This document shows, in pieces, positions 31,816 to 40,731 of a DNA stretch of 64,000 nucleotides. Source of the DNA: Nitzschia sp. pyKryTriq1 (Eukaryota; Bacillariophyta; Bacillariophyceae; Bacillariales; Bacillariaceae); assembly GCA_956465555.1 (NCBI GenBank), contig OY101127.1, positions 620,001 through 684,000 on the forward strand. Reading direction: 5' to 3'. The notes beneath the pieces are model-generated. The model was given only the letters and a program-made list of their open reading frames with translations, was not told the DNA's origin and searched no databases. Both the position numbers and the translations under genes were made by a program. How positions within the stretch are numbered: the first letter of the stretch is position 1; each line of letters opens with the position of its first letter.

Positions 31816-33186
31816 ATGCTTGAGCAGCAGGACGAAGACGAAGATACCATTGAGCGCCAGGGGCTGGTTGCCTCCGACACCAAAGCTTCTCCGCCATCAT
31901 CTTCTACGATGGATGGTGGCATCACTGAATGGGAGGCAGGGGTTTCGCTGGCGAAGGCGATTATGGGAGCCGGCAGCTTTGCGTTGCCGTGGGCCTTCCT
32001 TCAGATGGGATTTGTGGCTGGCCCCGTCTTCTTGTTTATCTTAATGACGCTCAGTGTTTATTCGTTGCAGCTACTGATGACGTGTGCGAGAGGGAGTGGG
32101 CGACATTCCTATGTTGACCTCGCCAGAAGTGTCTTTGGTAATGCCGGGGCCACGTCTGCCTATGCAGCTAGTGTATCGGCGTCGCTTGGTGTCTGCGGGA
32201 GTTATTTGGTATTCATTGCGGCAAATCTGCAGTCCCTCTTTGTGTCCCGTGATGGCGAAACGGAACTGGAACCGCCCCTGTCACAAACCGGGTTCATTAT
32301 GCTGGTACTACCACTCGCCGTCCTACTGTCGGCAGTGCGAGACATGAACCACTTTGCCTTTGCTTCCTTACTGGGAGACGTTTCCGTAGTACTCGGCATG
32401 ATTGTGGTGTTGGTTTATGGGGTTTGGCACCACGAAGATACCGCGGCTTCCAAAGAAGTTCAAGCCATTGGATCCTTGAGGACCATGCCTTTGGCATTTG
32501 GAGCAATCGGTTACTTATTTTTGGTTCACTTCTTGACCTTGCCAATCGAATCAGCCATGGCCAGGCCGGAAAGATTCCATCGGGTGGCTATCTTTACGTT
32601 TTCAACGTGCGCTGTGCTAAGTGGAGGGTTTGGAGTGATTGGGTATCTGTTATTTGGAAGCGAAACACAACAGATTGTTCTACTCAATGTGCAAGGTTCA
32701 TACTTTGTAGGTGTGGTTAAACTACTTCTCTGCGTTGATCTCTTGTTGACGTATCCAGTGGTCATGCGGCCGAGTATCGTGATTGTCGAACAAAGTCTGA
32801 AAGAAGCATCGACCTCGCTACCCGATGCCAGAACCAAGAGACGACCCAACTATGCTTCTCCTGCTGGATCGACTACTCATTTCACGGTTTGCCTGGTACT
32901 GGGTCTGGTAGCTGCAGCTGGCGGGATCTTTATCCCAGCGTTCGGATTGCTTAGTGGTCTCGTTGGAGGGGTGTCGCAAACATTTTTGGCCTTCGTCTTG
33001 CCCCCTCTCATGCTCATCAAGCAACGGCATGTAGCCCGAAAGGGACGAGGCGACGAATCATTATCATCTTCGGGTACGGTTTGGCTTCATACCAACAAAG
33101 AATTCGGTCTGGTGGTGCTGGGTGCCATTTTGATTGTTTGGACTCTGGTGACAACATGGAACGAAATGATTTCTGTCGGGGAATGA
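31816..33186 (+). CDS. Amino acid transporter, AAAP/SLC38-like
   Basis: Membrane amino-acid transporter of 456 aa, single exon. An acidic N-terminal tail of about 35 residues leads into the family signature AKAIMGAGSFALPWAF in the first membrane helix. About eleven hydrophobic segments follow, ending near the C-terminus with a short polar tail, which matches the family length and fold. The likely role is uptake or vacuolar export of neutral amino acids; the ion coupled and the membrane are unknown. The start ATG at 31816 is preceded by an A-rich leader. Confidence 0.9.
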   Translation: MLEQQDEDEDTIERQGLVASDTKASPPSSSTMDGGITEWEAGVSLAKAIMGAGSFALPWAFLQMGFVAGPVFLFILMTLSVYSLQLLMTCARGSGRHSYVDLARSVFGNAGATSAYAASVSASLGVCGSYLVFIAANLQSLFVSRDGETELEPPLSQTGFIMLVLPLAVLLSAVRDMNHFAFASLLGDVSVVLGMIVVLVYGVWHHEDTAASKEVQAIGSLRTMPLAFGAIGYLFLVHFLTLPIESAMARPERFHRVAIFTFSTCAVLSGGFGVIGYLLFGSETQQIVLLNVQGSYFVGVVKLLLCVDLLLTYPVVMRPSIVIVEQSLKEASTSLPDARTKRRPNYASPAGSTTHFTVCLVLGLVAAAGGIFIPAFGLLSGLVGGVSQTFLAFVLPPLMLIKQRHVARKGRGDESLSSSGTVWLHTNKEFGLVVLGAILIVWTLVTTWNEMISVGE

Positions 33187-34312
33187 AGATTCGACATGTT
33201 GCAGTATATGGAAATCATTGGTAGACGATGTTCAACTAAGTTGAGGGGAGATGAAGAAGAATCATCATTTGGTGAAGCATCATCATTTTCGATTTTTTTT
33301 TCGATATTTCAAGGAAGCCGCAGATTTTGAGAAGCTTTTCCGAAACGCGGGTCCTTGTATTTCTCGACACCGTTACACGAAATGGACGTCGTTGAGTGTT
33401 TCGTTGAATTTAGACGTTGCGCGATTCTTCCCCGAGTTGCCAACGGTATCGGTTTCTTTTGACGGTTGTTGTATTGATTTTGCCACGAGCGTTGGAAAGA
33501 GTTCGCGAAAGATCAAAATCTGTTCACACAAATTTCCAAGGCTGCCATCCAATACTATCCATCCCTTCAGCAGCTTTTGCTTGCCAAGATGTTGTGGCAT
33601 GCTGCTATCACTCTTTCTCGGCGTGTCTTTGAGACCTGGCGTCGTTCCGCTCTGGGAGGACTTGGCGTGGGGCAATTCTTTCCTACCCAAAAAATACGAC
33701 CAAGTTTGAGACGAGGGGCTTCCGCACCGAACAAGAAGTCGAAACGCAGTGTCTCCAGGAGCAACGCTGGGAGAGGCACGCATGGCAGCCCTATAACCAA
33801 CCATCTCAAAAAGTTCTTCGTCAAAAAGAACTTAGCCTCGACTTTCTCGCGAGCGGGCTTTTCTCCAGCTTCCACTCTTGCCTTGTCTGCATGGGGAGGC
33901 ACTCTCCTCTTCTCCTTGGGACTTGCGGATTCGGAGGACCCACCCAAGCGACCATGGTAGTCATGCCCTCGCATCCGGAAAGATCAACGCTCCATTTCTG
34001 AGATTGGTAAGGATTGCCCTCTCCCTGGACTAGTGCAACTCCGCAACATGCACCCCAGGGACAACTTCTTCTTCTCGGTTTGGATGCTTTAGCTAGAGTA
34101 AATATAATGAGATAGTATCGCTGAGTGTAGTGGCTTCGCTATACCGCAATATGCCATGATTATTCCAAGTCCTTGTACGTGCCGCACATCGAATCACCGT
34201 TGATATTCTTCACTTTTCGAATGATCCGACTTCGTGAAGTACGGTAGCGCTCGATGAAAGTCGGTAGCAGGGCATTCCCACATCATACGAGCAAATGGCT
34301 TGTGGCGGCTAC
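33187..34312. other. Intergenic region with one doubtful ORF
   Basis: This 1.1-kb region lies between converging genes. Overlapping ORFs of 120-150 codons occur on both strands around 33370-33970 and none shows a known domain. I list the most plausible one separately. Confidence 0.4.
33589..33960 (+). CDS. Doubtful small protein with mitochondrial-like N-terminus
   Basis: A 123-aa ORF from the ATG at 33589. The first 25 residues (ITLSRRVFETWRRSALGG) are Arg-rich, free of acids apart from one Glu, and could form an amphipathic presequence. A hydrophobic stretch (ALSAWGGTLLFSLGLA) lies near the C-terminus. I recognise no family. Competing ORFs overlap on both strands, so this may be chance. 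Confidence 0.25.
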   Translation: MLWHAAITLSRRVFETWRRSALGGLGVGQFFPTQKIRPSLRRGASAPNKKSKRSVSRSNAGRGTHGSPITNHLKKFFVKKNLASTFSRAGFSPASTLALSAWGGTLLFSLGLADSEDPPKRPW

Positions 34313-35149
34313 TCACGGATCCGCTCCTCGCTTGTCGCTCTTCCACCAGTCGGGAATGTCGGAAGGATTCGAGACCGCTTTGGGCGTAAGATTCAGCTGT
34401 ACAAGAGGTCCGTTGAGGGCTTGGATGAGTCGAAGGACGACATTTCCCGATCCAGACGGAATTGAAATGCCCAGTGTTTCGAGGATCCCGAAGGAGAGTC
34501 CTACACCGTTTGTTGTTGTCCTTGTGTCGTATCGATCGCTTACATACCCAGCCGTCATGAGCCTACACTTTAAATCCTTGTCAAATAGTAAGGACCACGT
34601 TTCGAGAGACCCTCGGTACACTTGATTGTTTGGTTTGACGATGGATCCCAATGGTCCTCCCAGTGGATTTTGGTATGTTCCTTCCGCTCGTAGAAAGAAC
34701 CACACTCGATAGGGATCTTGAGGATCGACTGTGTAGCCAAAGCAGTTTGGATCGATGTCCGGAAAGGCCGTGTAAATTTTGAAATAATCCAAGACATCCA
34801 TATAGTCGTCCTTGTTGAGTGGGCCGATAACTGGGCCACGAAAGATGAAGTCTTCTGCAAATAAGGATTCGTCGATGGGATCAAAGTATCCTTGATTGTT
34901 CATGAGCTTTTTCGCGGCCTCGATGGTCTGTGAACTGGAAGGAGTAGACGATGAAGCCCCGAAGAAGGGAAATGATGGGACAGCACTGAACGGATGTACA
35001 CCACGTGCACATGTAGCAACTGCAGCAAGGGAAAGAAGGAGCGATTGACGAACTCCACAGTGCGACATGTAACTCAGCATTCTTTTGGCTTTGGCGAATC
35101 TCAAAATTTGCTTACTTGTTGCTTTGGGTTTTGCTCGGGCAGAAGTCAT
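34313..35149 (-). CDS. NTF2-like fold protein, probably plastid or secreted
   Basis: A 278-aa protein from the ATG at 35149. Internal ATGs at 35080 and 35068 would place a signal peptide (RQSLLLSLAAVATCA) at the very N-terminus, followed by HPFSAVPSFPFFG, which looks like the Phe-containing plastid transit region of diatoms. If so, the first 24-28 residues may be leader. The mature part starts AAKKLMNNQGYF and continues FAEDFIFRGPVIGPL, DYMDVLDYF and YRVWFFLRAEGTYQNP, a pattern typical of SnoaL/NTF2-like alpha+beta cones. No catalytic residues can be assigned. I recognise similar proteins only loosely, as conserved algal hypotheticals. Confidence 0.7.
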   Translation of the reverse strand: MTSARAKPKATSKQILRFAKAKRMLSYMSHCGVRQSLLLSLAAVATCARGVHPFSAVPSFPFFGASSSTPSSSQTIEAAKKLMNNQGYFDPIDESLFAEDFIFRGPVIGPLNKDDYMDVLDYFKIYTAFPDIDPNCFGYTVDPQDPYRVWFFLRAEGTYQNPLGGPLGSIVKPNNQVYRGSLETWSLLFDKDLKCRLMTAGYVSDRYDTRTTTNGVGLSFGILETLGISIPSGSGNVVLRLIQALNGPLVQLNLTPKAVSNPSDIPDWWKSDKRGADP

Positions 35150-36454
35150 CAAGTCGTCCGATATTCAATATCAAGAGAGGGTTACGACGGGTGTGGGGTG
35201 ATATGGTCGACGTGCCGTACATAATATTTGTCTCTACTACGAAGTACCAGAGAGCATTATCATCCTCATTTCATTGTCGCCGCAGTCATCGTCAGAAGTC
35301 TCTCACTGTTAAAATCCGTGAGTTCTTTAGGCTGTGGCTAGCGGCTCAGGGATTCAGGCTAAAGGACTAATTTGACTGTGGGTCAACGAAGTGCGCTAAC
35401 ATAAATTAAAATGAGATGTAATTATCTTGATGAAATGAACTTTGGTTCATTTCTATTTTCTTGAGTGTGTTGACATGTAATTCGATAGAAATCCGTTGAC
35501 TTCTTATAGTTTCTTGGAGGATCATAGATTGTCTCCGAGAGTCTTAGAAAGAATCTCTGAGTCGTGATCCAGACGTGGTGCGTCGTGCGCGTGAGATCCT
35601 GCTGTTTTCATCCCTTTTTATTACTCCCTGCTCGGGATGGTGTGGCTTGATACATCCTCATGCATGGATGTATCATTGAAAGTTCAACTGCCTAAGTACC
35701 AAAAATTGGATCTTGGCTACTATCAGAAGTGGAATACTGATGAACTTTTGGAGATCGCTGGACGAAAGTTCAGCGATCCAAAAAAATCATTCTTGCAAAA
35801 GGTAGATCTTTCTAATGGTTATAATCTTGAGAATACTCGTTTATCTTGATTGTCTAAACTACTCTACGAGACCGACTTCACATCAAAGCAACAAAGAGTT
35901 CCACTACTTTGACTTAGTCTAGAGATATCGTAAAGCAGCGAAAAAGTGCACTGTCTAATTTAGTTGCTACCTTGACGGTTGAGAGCAATTAATCTCTCTC
36001 CCGCCGGAACAATACCATCCACGCCAGACAGTCCAATTGATTGACTCAATGGACTCTTTTCACCCTTACGGGATCAAAGCCAGGGATTTGAGTCAATGTC
36101 GCCAGTCGGGAACAAACTCCTTTTCCGACTGCCCGGAAGATAGTCAAAGAGTAAATACAAAGAATATAATACATCATCACGTCATGGTCATGATGACATC
36201 GGAGATATGATATCCTACAATCTACAATGTCCTTACGTCACCCGCTATGGCGACGTCATGCCCATGACACATTCCTTCCCAATCCCACGGGATTTAAACG
36301 TCGCGATCCTGTTTTTCGATTTCTTGCCAAGATGACCGAGTTTGGTTTTTCCCCTTCAAAAACCACGAAAGGCGAGGAAAGGTCGAGCACAGCTGCTGCA
36401 CGAAGTATGTATAAGAGATCCATTGGTCATCTAAAAAAGTAGTGCCCTTGCAAA
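35150..36454. promoter_or_regulatory. Long spacer with ACGTCA sites and a hairpin
   Basis: This spacer holds a perfect hairpin at 35648-35675 inside a doubtful 70-aa ORF (35637-35849, +), and three ACGTCA half sites at 36179-36184, 36235-36240 and 36253-36258, upstream of the small acidic protein gene. No domain is recognised in any of the ORFs. Confidence 0.5.
36179..36258. promoter_or_regulatory. Cluster of three ACGTCA (CRE-like) sites
   Basis: Three ACGTCA cores lie within 80 bp, 197-276 bp upstream of the ATG at 36455. The same core is known as a CO2/cAMP-responsive bZIP site in promoters of a pennate diatom. Its function here is inferred. Confidence 0.4.
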
Positions 36455-36856
36455 ATGAGTGAAAAGGAGAAACGAGAATCGATGCTTGCAGAAGAACTTG
36501 ACAAGATCATCGTGGCGACACAAGACTATTGCTGGGATGCCTTGGAAGAAGAGCTTGAGCCCCAAGCTGTTGATGCTGTTCGCCAAGCCGCCCATGAGCT
36601 GGCCTACAAGCGAAAATATTATGATGTCATGAAGGATGCCGTGGTTTACTTCCCCAGTGTTACTAGGCTCCTCATGACCAACCGTCTCCAAGAAAAGGCT
36701 GAACAGTATTACTACGAGGAGGAAGATGAATTTCCTCCCGAATATAGCAAGGCATTCAAGACCGTATGTCGGGAGAAGGGCTTTGCCAAGGCAGAAGATA
36801 GTGCTGAGAACGACGAGTATATGGAGAAACTAGCACAAGATGTCGATTTATCATAG
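36455..36856 (+). CDS. Small acidic helical protein, unknown
   Basis: 133 aa, single exon, no signal peptide. The sequence is rich in Glu, Asp, Lys and Tyr and predicted helical: EEELEPQAVDAVRQAAHEL, then KRKYYDVMKDAVVYFPSV, an acidic YYYEEEDEFPPEY block and a polar tail. No family is recognised. Codon use and lack of low complexity suggest a real gene. Its stop is 44 bp from that of the convergent glycosyltransferase-like gene. Confidence 0.7.
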   Translation: MSEKEKRESMLAEELDKIIVATQDYCWDALEEELEPQAVDAVRQAAHELAYKRKYYDVMKDAVVYFPSVTRLLMTNRLQEKAEQYYYEEEDEFPPEYSKAFKTVCREKGFAKAEDSAENDEYMEKLAQDVDLS

Positions 36857-36900
36857 TGAAAATAAAAATGCCCGCAGTTGGTGGTGCATAAAAAGCAGCT

Positions 36901-38361
36901 CTATCCGCTACTAGTATTGCCACTGCTTATGTTCGGCAGCCATTCACTAGTGTGAACTGTAAAAGGACATTTAGAATGATCACCTTTGGAATCCTCCGTG
37001 GCTTGTTGAAGCTCACACGTCGTGATGGGCCGCCCCAAGATTATTTCTTCCATGCGATGCCACGATCGATGACGACTGAGTGCCATAGTGTATCCCGCTG
37101 TCGCAATTGCCAACCGTTCCGTGTCTTGTCTCAAATAATGCCGTACCAATACAATTAAATTTGGTAGACTGGTGTAGACTAGTAAGTGAGTCCCATTCTG
37201 CAAAGTCGGCGGCAAGGTGTACATTGGGTCCGTCATAACAAGAGCACCTGATGCCAAGGCTTCATACAATCGATAGTGGTCTTCATAAGTATCTCGCTGG
37301 GCAACCACGAGGATTTTGGTGTCAATCATCGATTCAATATATCCTTGCTGAGCATGTCGACGTCCCACCCTATCATGTTGCCCGACCATTTCGCACAGGA
37401 CTTGGTAGTCGTGTCCTAACTTCTCGAGCAGCCAGGTGCTGACTCGATTGCGCAGATTGCTGAATTGAGCCACTTCCGTACTGGGTGGCCAATGATGTGC
37501 CACATCAGTGATGCGACTCCGATGGGGTAGGTCCACCAAAGAATGATTCGATTGTTGTATGAGCGTTCCAATGGATTGGACAATATCGGTGCGTACGATC
37601 AGTGGTGTTTGTTCGAACCCTTTTTGTTCCATAGGTTGTCCGAGGTGAAGCCAGTTTGTGGTGAAATTCCACGACCGGTCGGTGACAATGGATCTTTTGA
37701 AATAAATGACATGAGAAGGACCCACAACCTCTTCCAATCCAGGACATGACTTGGGAACTCGTGGTGGATCGGTAAAATCAACGACAAATATCGGCCACTG
37801 CGAGGGCAGGTTTTGCATACCCCTTTGCTGCTGAATTTTACGAGCCTTTTCCACCAATCTTATACACCACTGAGCGTATGGAAACTTTGCATCCGTAACC
37901 CAGACGACAGATGGATCCAACGTGCGGACACTCTCTTCGGCAAGTGTCAAGATAGATGATTCAACGACACCGTTGACTTCAATATGGACAACATCTGCAC
38001 TGGTGCCCTTGCCATGCTGGGCAGCCCCGTCCATGTAAGGCCACAAGACGACAGGGATTTGCGCAGATAGATGTGAGCTAATACCATTCCGGAACAAAAG
38101 GACCGGATGTTCCTGCGTGCGATTGGTGTCGGTTGCGTCAGTGGTGAAACTGGTAGGTTGTGGTTTGACAGCGGGAGGGACTTTTGTCAGTGCCACTGCC
38201 TCTACTGCCCATGGCTCTTGATTTTCATCCGGAAAAGTGAAATCATGCTGTGGCACTTGAGTAGAGACTATAATTTGATTGGAAGATAGGAATCCAACTA
38301 CCATTAACGAAAGGAAAAATACAAAGCGCCGGCGCTGCTGGACCCAATCTTCCAATCTCAT
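36901..38361 (-). CDS. CgeB/YkvP-like glycosyltransferase, type II membrane protein
   Basis: 486 aa from the ATG at 38361 (the frame continues to a TTG). A basic N-tail and a hydrophobic anchor (FVFFLSLMVVGFLSS, about 13-27) indicate a Golgi or ER lumenal enzyme; several N-glycosylation sequons fit this. The C-terminal third carries the nucleotide-sugar half of a GT-B fold: IDTKILVVAQRDTYEDHYRL, YEALASGALVMTDPMY and LVRHYLRQDTERL, close to CgeB/exostosin-like proteins. Substrate unknown. It follows 38811-40067 on the same strand, another Golgi-type protein, so both may serve glycoprotein or extracellular polysaccharide synthesis. Confidence 0.75.
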   Translation of the reverse strand: MRLEDWVQQRRRFVFFLSLMVVGFLSSNQIIVSTQVPQHDFTFPDENQEPWAVEAVALTKVPPAVKPQPTSFTTDATDTNRTQEHPVLLFRNGISSHLSAQIPVVLWPYMDGAAQHGKGTSADVVHIEVNGVVESSILTLAEESVRTLDPSVVWVTDAKFPYAQWCIRLVEKARKIQQQRGMQNLPSQWPIFVVDFTDPPRVPKSCPGLEEVVGPSHVIYFKRSIVTDRSWNFTTNWLHLGQPMEQKGFEQTPLIVRTDIVQSIGTLIQQSNHSLVDLPHRSRITDVAHHWPPSTEVAQFSNLRNRVSTWLLEKLGHDYQVLCEMVGQHDRVGRRHAQQGYIESMIDTKILVVAQRDTYEDHYRLYEALASGALVMTDPMYTLPPTLQNGTHLLVYTSLPNLIVLVRHYLRQDTERLAIATAGYTMALSRHRSWHRMEEIILGRPITTCELQQATEDSKGDHSKCPFTVHTSEWLPNISSGNTSSG

Positions 38362-38810
38362 GTTCCCGCCCAAGGCCCAAGCCCCGTCACCAGGCGCCAG
38401 AGGACTTCAATGTAATTGATCACTCGAGTTGGTTTCAACAGCAGTATTACTGGTATTACTTGCCATGGTGGTCCCTTAAAATGTGAAACCGAAAGAGAAT
38501 GGGGTGCGGAGATGCATCAATCTATGATGATGCGCAACTATACGACTAGTACGACTAAAGGTAGTACCCCCTTCGCGATGGAGTAGAACTATGTTTGCTC
38601 GTATTACAGTTCGAAGGTGGTCATCTAGATTGACAACTAATACACAAATAATTATGAGCAAACGATCCATGATGATGTGAGTCAAGTGTATGTCTTCAAT
38701 ATTCTACTGGCCTGTGTCCCAATCTTCCGGGATGCTTGACACGCACTTATGCTTTGAAGGCCCCGTTTCCTTTCTCGCGGTGCCGGACGACATCATCGCA
38801 TTGACGGGTT
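38362..38810. other. Spacer between two minus-strand genes
   Basis: This holds the promoter of the CgeB-like gene. I see no repeat or RNA gene. Confidence 0.45.
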
Positions 38811-40067
38811 TCAAGAAGAAGCCAGTCCCCCTGTGGAAAGGAGGACAGAAGCCGTCCAGTCCGAAAAACGATTTGCTAGGGGAGCGCAGTAGTCTGCTGT
38901 CTTGGGAGTTGGTACATGGGCGTTGAATTCGCGAGCAGAAGAGAAAGGACCAATCCGTTGATTCTCTTTTTGGTATCGATATGTTTCGCAGTCGCGACTT
39001 ATGTTCATATAATGGATGTAGTTATAGTGTGCCGCCGCCGCGATTGGAGTCGGACCGTAATTGGATCTGATATAGTTACGGTGCAAAGGATTTCGAGCAA
39101 TCATATTCGGTACAAATAGCACAGAACTTGGAGCGCATGTCATGATTATGCAAAGGAGAATACCTTGACTCAGATATTCTGACGAGCCAGGTCGCAGGGT
39201 GGCATAGGGGAGCACATATGGAGCGTAATCTCGCCGAAAGGCGTTGATCATGGCATCTGTCGTCGAGACTCCAACCCATGAGTCGTTATATATTCGTGTA
39301 CTTTGCCTCCACTGGATTGAGACAATATTGGCGTTTGTTGGCAGCTCTTCGGGCTGCCCCCCAAGAAATCGAAGGAACGTCTGCCAACATGTGCGCGCAT
39401 CATCTACGGTTGAGTTGTGCTGACACACTAATGCCACATCATCATCGGAAAATACCCAGAAATCAAATTTCTTTCCTCGCTTCTGTTCTAGCAAAATGGC
39501 CTCTTTCGCCAATAGGTTCCGTCCTTCCGTCCAAGTGGTTTCGGGAATGTAGTGTGTTTGACAATGAGTCAAACCTTGCTTGGGTCGTGACTGACGAGCA
39601 ATGGCTCCTTCTTTTGATGCATTCAAGTAGGAACATGGTATGCTAGCGTTTACGGGAACCGGCTTATCATACGAGCCGTACACGAATGTTGTAGATATGG
39701 CATTCGGGCTTCTGTCGTCATCATCGTTCTCGTTGTTGATGCTGGAAGAGTCGTCATCCCGCAACCGATTGTACCAGCGTTGAAAGAATTTTTTCTGTCC
39801 CATGACGATGAATAGAACATCAGTACCAAGAAAACTGTTCTTTTGGTAGCCGTGCTGCTGCCTGTGAACAAGAAGTGAGGGAACATCTCCCGTGCTGATG
39901 CTTGATGATGGTACCGCGAAGACAGCAGTACTTGACGTCACTTGCAGTAGGGTCAGGCCCAACAAAACGACCACACACCCCAAGGTGGCAACTATCTTGC
40001 GTTTTCTTCTTTCCTGCGAGGAAAGTAAAGCAACGATGTTTACATTGCCATGATTTGTACTAACCAT
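38811..40067 (-). CDS. Type II membrane protein, possible glycosyltransferase
   Basis: 418 aa from the ATG at 40067. A basic stretch and one hydrophobic anchor (about 25-50) precede a lumenal domain with several N-glycosylation sequons. FDFWVFSDDDVALV contains a run of Asp after hydrophobic residues, as in the metal-binding DxD site of GT-A transferases. ETTWTEGRNLLAKEA upstream of it resembles the nucleotide-binding region of such enzymes. I cannot name a family. An Asp/Asn/Ser-rich insert (about 103-120) looks like a disordered loop. Confidence 0.6.
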   Translation of the reverse strand: MVSTNHGNVNIVALLSSQERRKRKIVATLGCVVVLLGLTLLQVTSSTAVFAVPSSSISTGDVPSLLVHRQQHGYQKNSFLGTDVLFIVMGQKKFFQRWYNRLRDDDSSSINNENDDDDRSPNAISTTFVYGSYDKPVPVNASIPCSYLNASKEGAIARQSRPKQGLTHCQTHYIPETTWTEGRNLLAKEAILLEQKRGKKFDFWVFSDDDVALVCQHNSTVDDARTCWQTFLRFLGGQPEELPTNANIVSIQWRQSTRIYNDSWVGVSTTDAMINAFRRDYAPYVLPYATLRPGSSEYLSQGILLCIIMTCAPSSVLFVPNMIARNPLHRNYIRSNYGPTPIAAAAHYNYIHYMNISRDCETYRYQKENQRIGPFSSAREFNAHVPTPKTADYCAPLANRFSDWTASVLLSTGGLASS

Positions 40068-40731
40068 CTTGCTGCAATGTGGGCAAGAAGAGACAATACT
40101 TGTACCGGTAGAGTTCGCAATCGTCTTCTGTTTTGCGTTTTGCCGCTAGAGTACGTACCGCGGTACATGTACAAGGAACGGTACTGGTACGGTTCGTACG
40201 AGTACACGGCGGATGGGACGCACACTGCACACTTGCCTCCGAGACGACTGGTCCGACTCAAGCAAGACACAAAGAGCACCGTCTGTCTGGCGGGCCCCAT
40301 ACCGTACGTACACTGTACAGTATGGCCGTACATACATGTATTACTATGTAACTCATCTACAGTACTGTATGTGGTGTGCATGTACCAGTACAAGATACCA
40401 CAGGCATGGGGAATCGCCTCCGTCCAGGGGTCTGTCGGGGGGTGGGGTAGATCACACCGGTACTGTACCAGTACGGTACCAGTATGTACCGGTATCATAC
40501 ATAAGATAATAATATGTAGGGACTACAGTATGCGCTTTCGTCGACCCCGCTGTGACCATGACGGCGACCGGCGGTTGCTTCAATTATTATTATTATTACG
40601 ACCCAGCTATCTAATAGGTACTCTACTACTGGACCGGTAGCTAATAGACTATTGGTCTACTCTACTAGACTAGAGAGAGAGAGCAAGAGCAAGAGCATCT
40701 CATCTTGGCGAGTTCATTCGTTATAATTAGC
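40068..40731. promoter_or_regulatory. Divergent promoter region dominated by GTAC palindromes
   Basis: GTAC-rich sequence covers about 40095-40215, 40300-40395 and 40455-40500. A TTA/ATT run lies near 40580-40605 and a GA run at 40672-40690. ORFs up to 196 codons on both strands here are by-products of this sequence. Confidence 0.6.

Noticed and set aside
33567-33974. 135-codon minus ORF
   Set aside because: Competes with plus ORFs in the same region and shows no domain or targeting pattern.
40050-40640. 196-codon plus ORF and overlapping minus ORFs
   Set aside because: They lie wholly in GTAC palindromic sequence and code Tyr/Val/Arg-rich nonsense with no domain.
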